The notes under the pieces were generated by a model that was given only the letters and a program-made list of their open reading frames with translations, was not told where the DNA came from and made no database searches. DNA of 64,000 nt. It comes from Qipengyuania sp. JC766. Its GTDB lineage: Bacteria > Pseudomonadota > Alphaproteobacteria > Sphingomonadales > Sphingomonadaceae. The stretch is taken from positions 1,994,001-2,058,000 of the forward strand of contig NZ_JBFEFL010000001.1 of the NCBI RefSeq assembly GCF_040717445.1, read 5' to 3'. The translations under genes and the position numbers were made by a program. Shown one piece after another: positions 36,768 to 46,786 of this stretch. Numbering within the stretch: the first letter of the stretch is position 1; the number at the start of each line of letters is the position of its first letter.

Positions 36768-37489
36768 CGCAGGAACCGACCGGCCAGCCCGCGATCGAAA
36801 CGCGCGGCGTTACGCGCGACTTCACCGCGGGACAGCAGATCATCACGGTGCTGCACGGCATCGACCTGCAGGTAAAGGCGGGAGAGCTTACCTATCTCGT
36901 CGGCGAAAGCGGTTCGGGCAAGACGACGCTGATTTCCATCATGTGCGGCATATTGTGGCCGACCGAAGGCGACGTGCGCATCTTCGGCACCGATATCTAC
37001 GACCTGTCGGACGACGACCTCGTCCGCTTCCGGCTGAACAATATCGGCTTCATCTTTCAGCAGTACAATCTGATCCCCGCCATCGATGCCGCATCGAATG
37101 CGGCCGTGCCGCTGATCGCGCAGGGGGTGGAACGCGCGGAGGCGACCGAACGGGCGACGGCCATGCTGGAGCGGCTCAATATCGCGGACCAGGCGAAGAA
37201 GCTCCCCAGCCAGCTTTCCGGCGGCCAGCAGCAGCGCGTCGCCATCGCGCGCGCATTGGTCCACGAACCGCGCCTTGTCGTCTGCGACGAACCCACGGCC
37301 GCACTCGATGCCAAATCCGGGCGCAGGGTGATGGACCTGCTGCGCGAAGTCGCCGTGGCCGAAGACCGGGCCTGCATCATCGTGACGCACGACAATCGGG
37401 TCTTCGACCTCGCGGACCGGATACTGGTGCTGGAAGACGGCCACATCACTCACGACGGCACGGAAATGCCGGACCACGAAGACGCCTAG
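36764..37489 (+). CDS. ABC transporter ATP-binding protein of the tripartite exporter
   Basis: 241 residues of the LolD/MacB ATPase type. Walker A GESGSGKTT is at 47-55, Q-loop FIFQQYNLIP, signature LSGGQQQR, Walker B LVVCDEPTAALD and H-loop VTHD are all intact. Its ATG overlaps the permease stop as ATGA, so subunit output is coupled. Confidence 0.94.
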   Translation: MTQEPTGQPAIETRGVTRDFTAGQQIITVLHGIDLQVKAGELTYLVGESGSGKTTLISIMCGILWPTEGDVRIFGTDIYDLSDDDLVRFRLNNIGFIFQQYNLIPAIDAASNAAVPLIAQGVERAEATERATAMLERLNIADQAKKLPSQLSGGQQQRVAIARALVHEPRLVVCDEPTAALDAKSGRRVMDLLREVAVAEDRACIIVTHDNRVFDLADRILVLEDGHITHDGTEMPDHEDA

Positions 37490-37502
37490 GAGCTCGCTTG
37501 CC

Positions 37503-38606
37503 ATGGGACTTTTGCCCGACAATGTCAGTTTCTCCCGCCGGGTCCTCCCGGTCATCGCGGTGTTGGGACTGGTGTTCGCCGCCGTCTTCGTGGTGTCGGG
37601 CCTGCCCGAACGCGAGATCACGCAACCGGAGAACGAGCCGCCGCGCGCCACCGGGACGCTGGCGGACGGTGCACGCGTGGCGGGTGCCGGGGTGGTCGAA
37701 CCGTCGAGCGAGATCATCGATATCGGCACCGCACTGCCGGGGCTGGTGACCGACCTTCTCGTCCGACCGGGCGACTTCGTGGAGCAGGGACAGCCGCTGT
37801 TCGTGGTCGATACGAGGGCGCTGCAAGCACGCGCGGCGGAGACCCGCTCCCAGATCGGCGAAGCGCAGGCCGCCGTTGGCGAGGCGGAGGCCGCAGTGCG
37901 CGAGGCGCAGGCGGCGATCGCCGAGGCGCGCGCGGCGGAAGCGACAGCGGCGCGGCAACTGGCGCTCTACCGGGATATAGACGATCCCGCAGCGGTCAGC
38001 CGCGCCGAAGTGATCCGGGCCGAGGGCGAGGCCGCGACCGCGCGCGAACGGCGGCAGCTGGCGGAAACGCGGCTCGGTCAGGCCCACGCACGTCTCGCGC
38101 AGGCCCGCCAGCGTGTCGCGAGCGCAAGGGCACAGGCCGGCTCGACCGAAACGGAAATCGGCCGCTCCACCGTGCGCGCGCCGATGTCGGGGCAGATCCT
38201 CGCCGTCAATATCCGGCCCGGGGAGTTCGTCTCTACCGGCGGGGCCGGTGGCAACACGACGCCGTTCATCCAGATGGGCGAAACCCGCCCTCTCTACGTG
38301 CGGGTCGATATCGACGAGAACGAGGCGGGCCGGGTCGAACTCGGCAAGCCGGCGATCGTGAGCCCCCGCGGGGGCGCGGACCGGCAGGTGCGCGCCCGCT
38401 TCGTTCGCGCGGAACCACTCGTCACGCCGAAGCGATCGCTGACCAACAGCGCGTCGGAGCGAGTCGACGTACGCGTGTTGCAGGTCCTCTACGAGCTGCC
38501 GGAGAGCGACGGCCTGTTCCGGGTCGGGCAGCAGATCGACGCCTTCATCCCCGCGCGCGCCGGGAGCCGGACCAGCCAGCAGACCAGTGAGCGCGGAGAG
38601 GAATGA
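37503..38606 (+). CDS. HlyD/MacA-type periplasmic adaptor
   Basis: 367 residues. One membrane anchor (about 14-33) is followed by a lipoyl-like half (GIGTALPGLVTDLLV is close to it, with RPGDFVEQGQPLFVVD), a long alanine-rich coiled-coil hairpin (about 100-215, with repeated EAQAAV/EAEAAV units), the second lipoyl half (APMSGQILAVNIRPGEFV) and a beta-barrel domain. It bridges the permease and the outer-membrane factor. It is 13 bases after the ATPase gene and overlaps the next gene. Confidence 0.9.
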   Translation: MGLLPDNVSFSRRVLPVIAVLGLVFAAVFVVSGLPEREITQPENEPPRATGTLADGARVAGAGVVEPSSEIIDIGTALPGLVTDLLVRPGDFVEQGQPLFVVDTRALQARAAETRSQIGEAQAAVGEAEAAVREAQAAIAEARAAEATAARQLALYRDIDDPAAVSRAEVIRAEGEAATARERRQLAETRLGQAHARLAQARQRVASARAQAGSTETEIGRSTVRAPMSGQILAVNIRPGEFVSTGGAGGNTTPFIQMGETRPLYVRVDIDENEAGRVELGKPAIVSPRGGADRQVRARFVRAEPLVTPKRSLTNSASERVDVRVLQVLYELPESDGLFRVGQQIDAFIPARAGSRTSQQTSERGEE

Positions 38607-40063
38607 TGCGCCGGTCTTCTGTCATTGCCCTGGCGGCAAGCCTTGCGCTTGCCGGCTGCGTCGCGGGGCCACCGCCGCGGATCGACACCGCGCCGCCGGA
38701 CCTGCCGGGCGATTTCGCGCTCGCCGTCGACCCTTCAGCACAGGCGACACTGGATGCGCTGCTGCCCACGAGCGATCCCGCTTTCGCCATTCTCTCCCAT
38801 GTGGCGCTTGCCGAGGGGCCGCGGCTGGCGGAGGCGGTGGCGCGGATCGATGCGGCGCGGGCGGCGGCCGACCGGGCCGGGGCGAACTGGTTGCCTTCGG
38901 TCGGTGCAGAGGCGTCCGTGACGGGGCAACGGACCAATCCGAACCAGTTCGGGGCGGCCCTGCCGCCGGGCATCGCCTTCGATACTGAGCGCGTCGCCTA
39001 CGCGGCGAACCTGACGGCGAGCTGGGATCCGGACCTGTTCGGCAGGCTTCGGGCCCGGGAAAGGGCAGCATCGGCGCGCGTCGATGCCGCTGGTGCGGAG
39101 GCGGCCGCAGTGCGGGTCGCGCTGCTGTCCGAGATCGCCGCCGCGGTGGTCGACTGTCGCACTCTGGACCAGCGCGAGGCCGCGCTGCGGTCCGACCTTG
39201 CAGCGGCGCAGCGGCTGGTCGAGCTGTCCCTCAGCCGCGAGCGGGCCGGGATCGCGCCCGGTTTCGACCGCGTCCGGGCCGAAAGCGCGGCCGAGGCGAG
39301 CCTGACGCGCATTGAAGCGCTCGAAAGCGAACGGGCGCGTCTGATCGGACGGCTGGTGACGCTGACCGGCCAACCGGCGCAGACGGTGCTGGATGCGCTG
39401 GACGAGCCCGTCCCGGAAACCACCCTCCCGGCACCTCCGGCGAGCCTGCCGTCGGAACTGCTTTCGCGCCGGCCCGACGTGCAGGCCGCCGCGGCCCGTC
39501 TCGCGGCCAGCGATGCGGACCTCTATGCCACCGCGGCGCAACGCTTCCCGCAATTCAGCCTGAGCGCGGTGCTGGGCCTGCTCTCCTTCGATCTGGGCGG
39601 ACTGTTCGACGAGGATGCGGTCGTGGGCTCGGCGGGCGCGGGCTTGCTGGCGCCGATCCTCGATTTCGGGCGGATCGAGGCGGAAATCGATGGCGCCGCC
39701 GCGGACAAGCGGGCGTCCTTCCAGGCGTACAGGAACGCGGTCTTCACCGCTCTGGGCGATGCGGAGACAGGCTACGGCCTGGTCGCCGCCGCCGACAGGG
39801 AACTGGCCGCCGCCACGCGGGAAGCCGCCAGTGCCGAAAGAGCCGCGAACCTTGCCGACACGCGCTTTCGCGCAGGCCTCAGCAATTTCCTCGAAGTGCT
39901 GGAAGCGCGCCGGTCCGCGGACACTTCAGGAGAGCGGGCCGCCGCTGCCAGAGGTCGGGCGCTGCGCGCGCGCATCCTCCTGTGGCAGGCGCTGGGCGGT
40001 GGCGATGCCGGCCGCGCCGGGGCGCCCGGATCGGGTCAGCCCCCTCCGCCCATCAGCGAATAG
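38603..40063 (+). CDS. Outer-membrane efflux lipoprotein (NodT/OprM type)
   Basis: 486 residues. Lipobox LALAGC places the lipidated cysteine near residue 19. The two repeats of the TolC fold are visible: LPSVGAEASVTGQRTNPNQFG with TASWDPDLFGRLRA, and SLPSELLSRRPDVQAAAARL with FPQFSLSAVLGLL and ARFRAGLSNFLEVLEA-like text (TRFRAGLSNFLEVLEARR). It is the outer-membrane channel of the exporter. ATGATG overlaps the adaptor stop, so either ATG could start. Confidence 0.93.
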   Translation: MMRRSSVIALAASLALAGCVAGPPPRIDTAPPDLPGDFALAVDPSAQATLDALLPTSDPAFAILSHVALAEGPRLAEAVARIDAARAAADRAGANWLPSVGAEASVTGQRTNPNQFGAALPPGIAFDTERVAYAANLTASWDPDLFGRLRARERAASARVDAAGAEAAAVRVALLSEIAAAVVDCRTLDQREAALRSDLAAAQRLVELSLSRERAGIAPGFDRVRAESAAEASLTRIEALESERARLIGRLVTLTGQPAQTVLDALDEPVPETTLPAPPASLPSELLSRRPDVQAAAARLAASDADLYATAAQRFPQFSLSAVLGLLSFDLGGLFDEDAVVGSAGAGLLAPILDFGRIEAEIDGAAADKRASFQAYRNAVFTALGDAETGYGLVAAADRELAAATREAASAERAANLADTRFRAGLSNFLEVLEARRSADTSGERAAAARGRALRARILLWQALGGGDAGRAGAPGSGQPPPPISE

Positions 40064-40632
40064 GCGAGCACGGCGATGGAACCGGTCGCCAGCGCTCCGG
40101 CCAAGACGGTCAGCAGGCCGTCACGCACCAGCATGGCAAGTCCGAAGGCGGCGATCGCCATCATCGGCGCGGAACTGGCGAAGGGTATGACTTCCAGCGG
40201 CGGGACCATGGCGCACAGGACGATGATCGCCAGCGCCTGCATGCGGACCGAGAAGCGTCCGGTCAGCCATTCCAGCCGCTTGTGGAAGACGGTGTCGATC
40301 CGCTCGGCATAGCGGTCCGCCTTGTCGGTGATCGCGGTAATCGTGTCGCTCTTCACCGTGCGCTTCTGGACGAATTGCGGGAGCCAGACGTGGTCCTTCC
40401 CCAACGCGATCTGGACCGCGATCAGCGCGATGATGGCGGCAATGACCGTGGGAACGCCGGGAATTGCGCCGGCCGGGCTCAGCTCGATCAGCGGCAGCAG
40501 CACGAGGAAGGGGCCGTAACTGCGCGATCCGAATTCATCGAGCACGTCCGCGACACTGACGCGGTCCCTGGTCTCGGCCAGATGCTCCAGCCCTTCCAGG
40601 ACGTCTTCCAGGTTTTCCGGATCGTGATCCAA
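40036..40632 (-). CDS. ExoD family exopolysaccharide synthesis protein
   Basis: 198 residues. The ExoD block at the start (EDVLEGLEHLA, VADVLDEFGSRSYGPFLVLL, ELSPAGAIPGVPT) and hydrophobic segments toward the end mark an integral membrane protein. ExoD influences exopolysaccharide production in rhizobia by unknown means. The start is uncertain: TTG at 40632 has AAGGAC nearby, while a GTG at 40707 would overlap the MaoC gene by 49 bases. Its end overlaps the 3' end of the OMF gene by 28 bases, tail to tail. Confidence 0.8.
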   Translation of the reverse strand: MDHDPENLEDVLEGLEHLAETRDRVSVADVLDEFGSRSYGPFLVLLPLIELSPAGAIPGVPTVIAAIIALIAVQIALGKDHVWLPQFVQKRTVKSDTITAITDKADRYAERIDTVFHKRLEWLTGRFSVRMQALAIIVLCAMVPPLEVIPFASSAPMMAIAAFGLAMLVRDGLLTVLAGALATGSIAVLAYSLMGGGG

Positions 40633-40658
40633 TGCGTGCGGTCCTTGCCCGGAGTCGG

Positions 40659-41114
40659 CTATGCGGCAGGCGATCGTTTCAGCAGAGCGCTGCGAAGGCA
40701 CCGGCACACCACCTCGTCGCGCTGGTTCAGCGCCTCGTGGGTGAAGGTGACGATGCCGGCTTCGGGCCGCGAACGGGATTCGCGCAGTTCGGTGACTTCG
40801 CTGGTCGCGCGCAGGGTATCGCCCAGGAAAACGGGCTTGGGCATGACCAGCTTGTCGTAGCCCAGATTGGCGACCAGCGTGCCGAGCGTCGTGTCGCCGA
40901 CCGAGAGGCCCACCATCAGCGAGAAGGTGAAGGTGCCGTTGACGAGGATCCGGCCGAACTCGCTCGCCTTAGCCGCTTCCGCGTCCAGGTGCAGGGGCTG
41001 CGGGTTGTGGGTCATGGTCGTGAACAGGAGATTGTCGGTTTCGGTCACCGTCCGGCGGATATCGTGCTCGATCCGGTCGCCCACCTGCCATTCGTCGAAA
41101 TACCTGCCGGCCAT
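40659..41114 (-). CDS. MaoC-type hydratase (hot-dog fold)
   Basis: 151 residues forming one hot-dog domain, with [23 protein letters not shown] containing the hydratase residues (Asp/Asn and His), then [14 protein letters not shown] and VFLGDTL. Related enzymes hydrate enoyl-CoA or mesaconyl-type CoA esters. Start ATG at 41114 (MAGRYFDEW) has CAGGAG seven bases upstream. It diverges from putA. Confidence 0.87.
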   Translation of the reverse strand: MAGRYFDEWQVGDRIEHDIRRTVTETDNLLFTTMTHNPQPLHLDAEAAKASEFGRILVNGTFTFSLMVGLSVGDTTLGTLVANLGYDKLVMPKPVFLGDTLRATSEVTELRESRSRPEAGIVTFTHEALNQRDEVVCRCLRSALLKRSPAA

Positions 41115-41218
41115 GTCATGCTCCTGATAGGGAATTTTCACAAAGGTTGCATGGGAGGCGCGCGGGGTCCAGATCGTTCCCCGCGATACCGCACCCCCGA
41201 ATCCCCCCAAGAGGCTCA

Positions 41219-44200
41219 ATGACCCATCCCGTTTCGCTCGACCGTTCAGCCATTCGCCGCGCCTACCGCGAGGAAGAGCAGGCCTGCGTCGAGACGCGAC
41301 TGAAACAGGCGAGCGTCTTTTCCAAGATCCATCCCGAGACCGAAGGCCTGGCCGTCAAGCTGGTCGAAGGCGCACGCGCCGAAAAGGCGAGCGGGATCGA
41401 CGCCTTCCTGCACCAGTACGGGCTGGATACCGAAGAAGGCATCGCCCTCATGTGCGTGGCCGAAGCGCTATTGCGCGTGCCGGACGGGGCGACCGCCGAC
41501 GCGCTCATCCGCGACAAGATCGGCGCGATCGACTGGGGCGAGCATCTGGGCGAGAGCAGTTCGACCTTCGTCAACGCGGCCACCTTCTCGCTCATGCTGA
41601 CGGGCGAGGTGCTGGAGCGGCCCGAGGAACACCAGCGCGGCATGCGCCGGACCTTCCAGAAGACGATGAACCGGCTGGGCGAGCCGGTAATCCGGCAGGC
41701 CACCACGCGGGCTATGCGCATCCTGGGCGGCCAGTTCGTCTTCGGCCGCAACATGGAAGAGGCGCTGAAGCGCGCCGCACCCGAGCGGCGCGAAGGGTGG
41801 ACCCACAGCTTCGACATGCTGGGCGAAGCGGCGATGACGATGGCCGATGCGGAGCGGTACCGCGTGGCCTATTCGAACGCGATCGACCGGCTGGCGCGCG
41901 AGGCCGAGGGCACGATCGCCACGTCCCCCGGCATTTCGGTGAAGCTGTCCGCGCTCTATCCGAAATACGACATCTACCACGCCGAATCCGCCATCAAGTT
42001 CCTCGTCCCCATCGTCCGCGACTTGGCGGGCAAGGCCGCGGCGGCGAACATCCACTTCACCATCGATGCCGAGGAAGCCGAGCGGCTCGAACTCTCGCTC
42101 GACATCATTGAGGAAATCGCGGCGGACAATTCGCTGTTCGAAGGCGGCTGGAGCGGGTTCGGCATGGCGATCCAGGCGTACCAGAAGCGCGGCGTGCCGC
42201 TGTGCGAATGGATCGCGAAGTTGGCCCGCCGCCACGACCGGCGCTTCATGGTCCGGCTGGTCAAGGGCGCGTACTGGGACACGGAGATCAAGCTCAGCCA
42301 GGTTGGCGGCTTCACCGATTTCCCGGTCTTTTCCCGCAAGATCGCGACCGACGTGTCCTATCTCGCCTGCTCCGCGAAGCTGCTGGAAGCGCCCGACGCG
42401 ATCTATCCCGCCTTCGCCACGCACAACGCCTATACCATTGCCGCGATCAAGACGCTGGCCGCCGACCGCCAGTTCGACGGGCCTTACGAATTCCAGCGGC
42501 TGCACGGCATGGGGGAGGATGTCTATGGCGCGCTGTCCGAGATCGAGCGCAACGACACAACGCCGGTGCGTATCTACGCCCCCGTCGGCGGTCACAAGGA
42601 CCTCCTCGCCTATCTCGTCCGCCGTCTGCTGGAGAACGGCGCCAACAGCAGCTTCGTCAACCGGATGGCCGACGCGGACCTTCCCGCGGCGGAACTGGCG
42701 ACCGATCCCGTGGCCGAACTGGCCGCACTGGAGCCCAAGCGCAATCCGAACATTCCGCTGCCCAAGGATATCTTCCCGAACCGCAGGAACAGCGCGGGGA
42801 TCGACATTTCCGATCCGCTGGTGCGCGAACCGCTGCTGAAGCGGCTGGAAGCCCTGACGTCCAAGCGGTGGGATGCATCGCCCACTTTCAAGGCGCCCAC
42901 GAGCGGGGAAATCGCCCCGATCACCAGCCCGCAGGACCTGACCCACGAAGTCGGCCTGCGCCGTGACGCGACCCAGGAAGAAGTCGAGGCGGCAATCACG
43001 CAGGCGGCCGAAATCCAGCCCGGCTGGGATCGGCTGGGAGGGGAGAAGCGCGCCCTGCTGCTGGAAGCGGCAGCCGACCTATTCGAGGAGCATACCGACG
43101 ATTTCCTGTCGCTGTGCCAGCGCGAGGCGGGCAAAACGCTGCTCGACGCGATCCTGGAACTGCGCGAGGCGGTGGACTTCCTGCGCTTCTACGCCGGCGA
43201 AGCGCGGCGACAGTTCTCGGGTCCGATAATGCTGCCCGGACCGACGGGCGAGGAGAACCGGCTGTCCCTGCATGGAAGGGGCGTGTTCGCGACCATCAGC
43301 CCGTGGAACTTCCCGCTGGCGATCTTCATCGGTCCGGCCGCTGCGGCGCTGGCCGCGGGCAATACGGTCATCGCCAAGCCCGCCGAGCAGACCCCGCTGA
43401 TCGCGGCCCTGGCGGTGCGCCTGTGCCACGAGGCCGGCATTCCCGAAGAAGCGTTCCAGATCCTGCCCGGTGCGGGCGAGGTCGGGCAGATGATCACGTC
43501 CGACCCGCGGGTTGCGGGCGTAGCCTTCACCGGTTCGACCGCGACGGCGCAGGCGATCAATCGCGGGCTGGCGGCGCGCGAAGGTCCGATCGCGACCTTT
43601 ATCGCCGAAACCGGCGGCCAGAACGCCATGATCGTCGACAGTTCCGCCCTGCCCGAGCAGGTCACGCGGGACGTGGTCGCCAGCGCCTTCCAGAGCGCCG
43701 GCCAGCGCTGTTCGGCGCTGCGCATGCTGTACCTGCAGGACGATATCGCGGACGAGATGCTGGAGATGATCCGCGGCGCGTTCGAGATCCTGAATGTGGG
43801 CGATCCGGCCCTGTTCAAGACCGATGTCGGCCCGGTCATCGACCCCGACGCCCAGGCCGCGCTGGACCGCCACGTCGCCCGCCGGCAGCAGAACGGCCGC
43901 CCCGTCTGGCAGCACGACCTGCCGATCGACCTTTCCAAGGGCTGTTTCGTCGCGCCGACCATCATCGAACTCGACTCGATCCTCGACCTGCGACGGGAAA
44001 ATTTCGGACCGGTCCTGCACGTCGCGCGCTTCAAGGCGAACCAGCTTGAGCGCGTGATCGAGGATATCAACGCGACCGAGTACGGCCTGACGCTAGGGCT
44101 GCACAGCCGCATCGACAGCGTGCGCGCATTCGTGGAAGCGCGGGCGAAGGTCGGCAATTTCTACGTCAACCGCAACCAGATCGGCGCGGTCGTGGAAAGC

Positions 44201-44341
44201 CAGCCCTTCGGCGGGGAAGGCATGTCCGGCACCGGCCCCAAGGCCGGCGGCCCGCACTACGTCGCGCATTTCGCGACCGAGCGCGTGGTCAGCATCGACA
44301 CGACGGCGGCCGGCGGCAACGCCACCTTGCTGGCGAGCTGA
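41219..44341 (+). CDS. putA: Bifunctional proline dehydrogenase / glutamate semialdehyde dehydrogenase
   Basis: 1040 residues. It oxidises proline to glutamate through P5C, using FAD in the first and NAD in the second active site. The proline dehydrogenase barrel covers roughly 150-460 ([20 protein letters not shown] near 345). The ALDH half runs from about 510: [27 protein letters not shown] (catalytic Glu near 797), and AGQRCSALR with the nucleophile near 831. The N-terminal ribbon-helix-helix DNA-binding domain found in E. coli PutA is absent, so it does not repress its own gene. Confidence 0.95.
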   Translation: MTHPVSLDRSAIRRAYREEEQACVETRLKQASVFSKIHPETEGLAVKLVEGARAEKASGIDAFLHQYGLDTEEGIALMCVAEALLRVPDGATADALIRDKIGAIDWGEHLGESSSTFVNAATFSLMLTGEVLERPEEHQRGMRRTFQKTMNRLGEPVIRQATTRAMRILGGQFVFGRNMEEALKRAAPERREGWTHSFDMLGEAAMTMADAERYRVAYSNAIDRLAREAEGTIATSPGISVKLSALYPKYDIYHAESAIKFLVPIVRDLAGKAAAANIHFTIDAEEAERLELSLDIIEEIAADNSLFEGGWSGFGMAIQAYQKRGVPLCEWIAKLARRHDRRFMVRLVKGAYWDTEIKLSQVGGFTDFPVFSRKIATDVSYLACSAKLLEAPDAIYPAFATHNAYTIAAIKTLAADRQFDGPYEFQRLHGMGEDVYGALSEIERNDTTPVRIYAPVGGHKDLLAYLVRRLLENGANSSFVNRMADADLPAAELATDPVAELAALEPKRNPNIPLPKDIFPNRRNSAGIDISDPLVREPLLKRLEALTSKRWDASPTFKAPTSGEIAPITSPQDLTHEVGLRRDATQEEVEAAITQAAEIQPGWDRLGGEKRALLLEAAADLFEEHTDDFLSLCQREAGKTLLDAILELREAVDFLRFYAGEARRQFSGPIMLPGPTGEENRLSLHGRGVFATISPWNFPLAIFIGPAAAALAAGNTVIAKPAEQTPLIAALAVRLCHEAGIPEEAFQILPGAGEVGQMITSDPRVAGVAFTGSTATAQAINRGLAAREGPIATFIAETGGQNAMIVDSSALPEQVTRDVVASAFQSAGQRCSALRMLYLQDDIADEMLEMIRGAFEILNVGDPALFKTDVGPVIDPDAQAALDRHVARRQQNGRPVWQHDLPIDLSKGCFVAPTIIELDSILDLRRENFGPVLHVARFKANQLERVIEDINATEYGLTLGLHSRIDSVRAFVEARAKVGNFYVNRNQIGAVVESQPFGGEGMSGTGPKAGGPHYVAHFATERVVSIDTTAAGGNATLLAS

Positions 44342-44380
44342 CGGCTTATCATGGCGGGGCAAATGGACTAGAGCGCCGTC

Positions 44381-44905
44381 ATGCAACGGTTTCTCACGCT
44401 TCTCCTCGCGCTGGTCGCGCTCGGCTGGTCGGGCGCGGCCTCGGCCGAAGTCACGGTCCACTTCCACAGCTTCAACGGCAGCGTGCTGTGGGGCCGGTAT
44501 CCGCACACCTTCGTCGTTCTCGAAGGCACGCTGGAAGACGGGACGCGGATCGACGAGAATTACGGGTTCTCCGCCCTCAAATCGAATACCGACGCGTTGC
44601 GGGGCCCGGTCAAGCAGACAATCCTGATCGAGAAGCCGAAGACGATCCGCAGCACCAACCGGCATTTCTCGGTCGAGGTGTCGGACGCCAAGTACCGCCA
44701 GATCCGCGATACGATGGTCGCGTGGCGTGACGCGCCAGGGCCCTATTACGACCTCGACAAGCGCAACTGCATCCATTTCGTCGGCACCATCGCCAAGATC
44801 GTCGGCCTGAAAGTGACTTACCCGTCGAACATGCTGCGCCGGCCGAAGAAGTGGCTGAACCACATCACAAGCCTCAATCCGCAACTGAACGCCAAGGAAA
44901 TCTAG
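44381..44905 (+). CDS. Exported hypothetical protein
   Basis: 174 residues with a signal peptide (cleaved after SGAASA). The mature part has HFHSFNGSVLWGRYPHTFVVLEG near the start and a later RNCIHFVGTIAKIVGL. The paired His (PHTFVV) and Cys (NCIHFV) recall the catalytic pair of NlpC/P60 or LRAT-like peptidases, but this is a weak resemblance. It lies between putA and dcd with its own ribosome binding site. Confidence 0.65.
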   Translation: MQRFLTLLLALVALGWSGAASAEVTVHFHSFNGSVLWGRYPHTFVVLEGTLEDGTRIDENYGFSALKSNTDALRGPVKQTILIEKPKTIRSTNRHFSVEVSDAKYRQIRDTMVAWRDAPGPYYDLDKRNCIHFVGTIAKIVGLKVTYPSNMLRRPKKWLNHITSLNPQLNAKEI

Positions 44906-44963
44906 CAGGGGATAGACGCGTCGTCCGCTTGCCCGCACGCACCGGTCCGGAGAACATGGCACC

Positions 44964-45518
44964 ATGACGATACTTTCGGACCGCTGGATTCGCGAAGCTG
45001 CCACGCAGCGCGGCATGATCGAACCCTTCGTGGAAGCGCAGCGGCGCGACGGCTGCATATCCTACGGCCTGTCGAGCTTCGGCTATGACGCGCGCGTGGC
45101 GGACGAGTTCAAGATCTTCACCAATGTCGACAATGCGGTGGTCGATCCGAAGGACTTCGCCGCGACCAGCTTCGTCGACCGCCAGACCGACATCTGCACC
45201 ATCCCGCCCAACAGCTTCGCGCTCGCCCGGACGGTCGAATATTTCCGGGTGCCCGAAGATGTGCTGGTGATCTGCCTCGGCAAGAGCACCTACGCCCGGT
45301 GCGGCATCATCGTGAACGTGACGCCGCTCGAACCGGGCTGGGAAGGCCATGTGACGCTGGAGTTTTCCAACACCACCCCGCTGCCCGCGAAGATCTACGC
45401 CAACGAAGGCGCCTGCCAGTTCCTGTTCCTGCAGGGCAACGAACGGCCCGAAGTGACCTACGCGGACCGGGCGGGCAAATACATGGGCCAGCAGGGCGTC
45501 ACCCTGCCGCGGTTGTAG
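44964..45518 (+). CDS. dcd: dCTP deaminase
   Basis: 184 residues, full length. It makes dUTP from dCTP for thymidylate synthesis. Conserved blocks are [37 protein letters not shown] and [14 protein letters not shown]. The essential Arg-Cys region (YARCG) and Glu (LEPGWEG) are present. Confidence 0.95.
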   Translation: MTILSDRWIREAATQRGMIEPFVEAQRRDGCISYGLSSFGYDARVADEFKIFTNVDNAVVDPKDFAATSFVDRQTDICTIPPNSFALARTVEYFRVPEDVLVICLGKSTYARCGIIVNVTPLEPGWEGHVTLEFSNTTPLPAKIYANEGACQFLFLQGNERPEVTYADRAGKYMGQQGVTLPRL

Positions 45519-45586
45519 GCGTACCGCCCAACGGCTTTGACACCGGCCGTCCGCCCCTGCATCTCTCCCCGCAAAGGAGAGCAGCC

Positions 45587-46768
45587 ATGACCACGTCCGA
45601 CCGCGAGTTCGATATCATCATCTACGGTGCCACCGGCTATACCGGGCGCCTGGTGGCGGAGCATTTCGTGCGGCGCTTCGGTTCGGCGAGCGACGGTCCG
45701 AAATGGGCGATGGGCGGACGCAACCAGGCGAAGCTGGAAGACGTGCGTACGCTGGTCGGCGCCTCTCCCGACACCCCTGTCGTGGTGGCCGACGCATCCA
45801 GCCGCGAAGCGATGGAGGCGATGTGCAAGCGCGCCCGCGTGGTCATATCGACCGTCGGCCCCTACCAGCTTTACGGAGACGAACTGGTCGCCGCCTGCGC
45901 GCGCACCGGGACCGATTACGCCGACCTGTGCGGCGAACCTGCATGGATGGCGGAGAAGATCGCCGAACTGCACGACACCGCGAAGGACAGCGGCGCGCGG
46001 ATCAGCTTTTCATCGGGGTTCGATTCCATTCCGTTCGATCTGGGCGTGCTGATGCTGCAGGACCATGCGCGATCGAAGTTCGGCAAGCCGGCACCGCGCG
46101 TCAAGGGACGCGTCAGGGCCATGAAGGGCACGTTTTCCGGCGGGACGGCAGCCAGTCTTGGCGCGACGATGAAGGCGGCGGCCAAGAACCCGAAGCTGTT
46201 CGGCGTGCTCGGCAATCCTTTCGCGCTGACGCCCGGCTTCGAAGGTCCGAGCCAGCCGAACGGCATGATCCCGTCCTACGACGATGCGCTGGGCAAATGG
46301 GCGGCGCCGTTTGTCATGGCGCCGATCAACACCAAGAACGTGCACCGCACCAATTTCCTGCTCGGCTTCCCGTATGGCGAAGACTTCCGCTATGACGAGA
46401 TGATGCTGACCAGCCCCGGCGATGCCGGGAAGGCAGCGGCCAACGCAGCTCTCGACATGATGAAGAACCCGTTCGGCGCCAAGCCTCCCAAGCCGGGCGA
46501 AGGCCCGACCGAGGAAGAACGCGAGAACGGCTTCTACGACGTGCTGTTCATCGGCGAATATCCGGATGGCGAGACCGTCCGATATGCGGTGAAAGGCCGT
46601 TACGATCCCGGCTACGGATCGACCAGCCGGATGCTGGGCGAAACGGGTCTGGCCCTGCTGGAAAGCGATGCCCCCGGCGGCATCGGCACGCCGGGGTCGA
46701 TCCTGGGCAAGGACCTGGTCGAACGCCTGCGCGAACACGCCGAGCTGACCTTCGAACCCGAAGGCTAG
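45587..46768 (+). CDS. Saccharopine dehydrogenase-like oxidoreductase (trans-acting enoyl reductase type)
   Basis: 393 residues. A Rossmann NADP site (IIYGATGYTGRLVAEHF) opens the protein, followed by STVGPYQLYG, TDYADLCGE and FDSIPFDLG. This is the pattern of the saccharopine-dehydrogenase-like group that includes mycobacterial trans-acting enoyl reductases and eukaryotic SCCPDH. The true substrate, possibly a lipid intermediate, is unknown. AAAGGAG lies eight bases before the ATG. Confidence 0.87.
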   Translation: MTTSDREFDIIIYGATGYTGRLVAEHFVRRFGSASDGPKWAMGGRNQAKLEDVRTLVGASPDTPVVVADASSREAMEAMCKRARVVISTVGPYQLYGDELVAACARTGTDYADLCGEPAWMAEKIAELHDTAKDSGARISFSSGFDSIPFDLGVLMLQDHARSKFGKPAPRVKGRVRAMKGTFSGGTAASLGATMKAAAKNPKLFGVLGNPFALTPGFEGPSQPNGMIPSYDDALGKWAAPFVMAPINTKNVHRTNFLLGFPYGEDFRYDEMMLTSPGDAGKAAANAALDMMKNPFGAKPPKPGEGPTEEERENGFYDVLFIGEYPDGETVRYAVKGRYDPGYGSTSRMLGETGLALLESDAPGGIGTPGSILGKDLVERLREHAELTFEPEG

Positions 46769-46786
46769 CCCGGCGTATCGGCCCGG

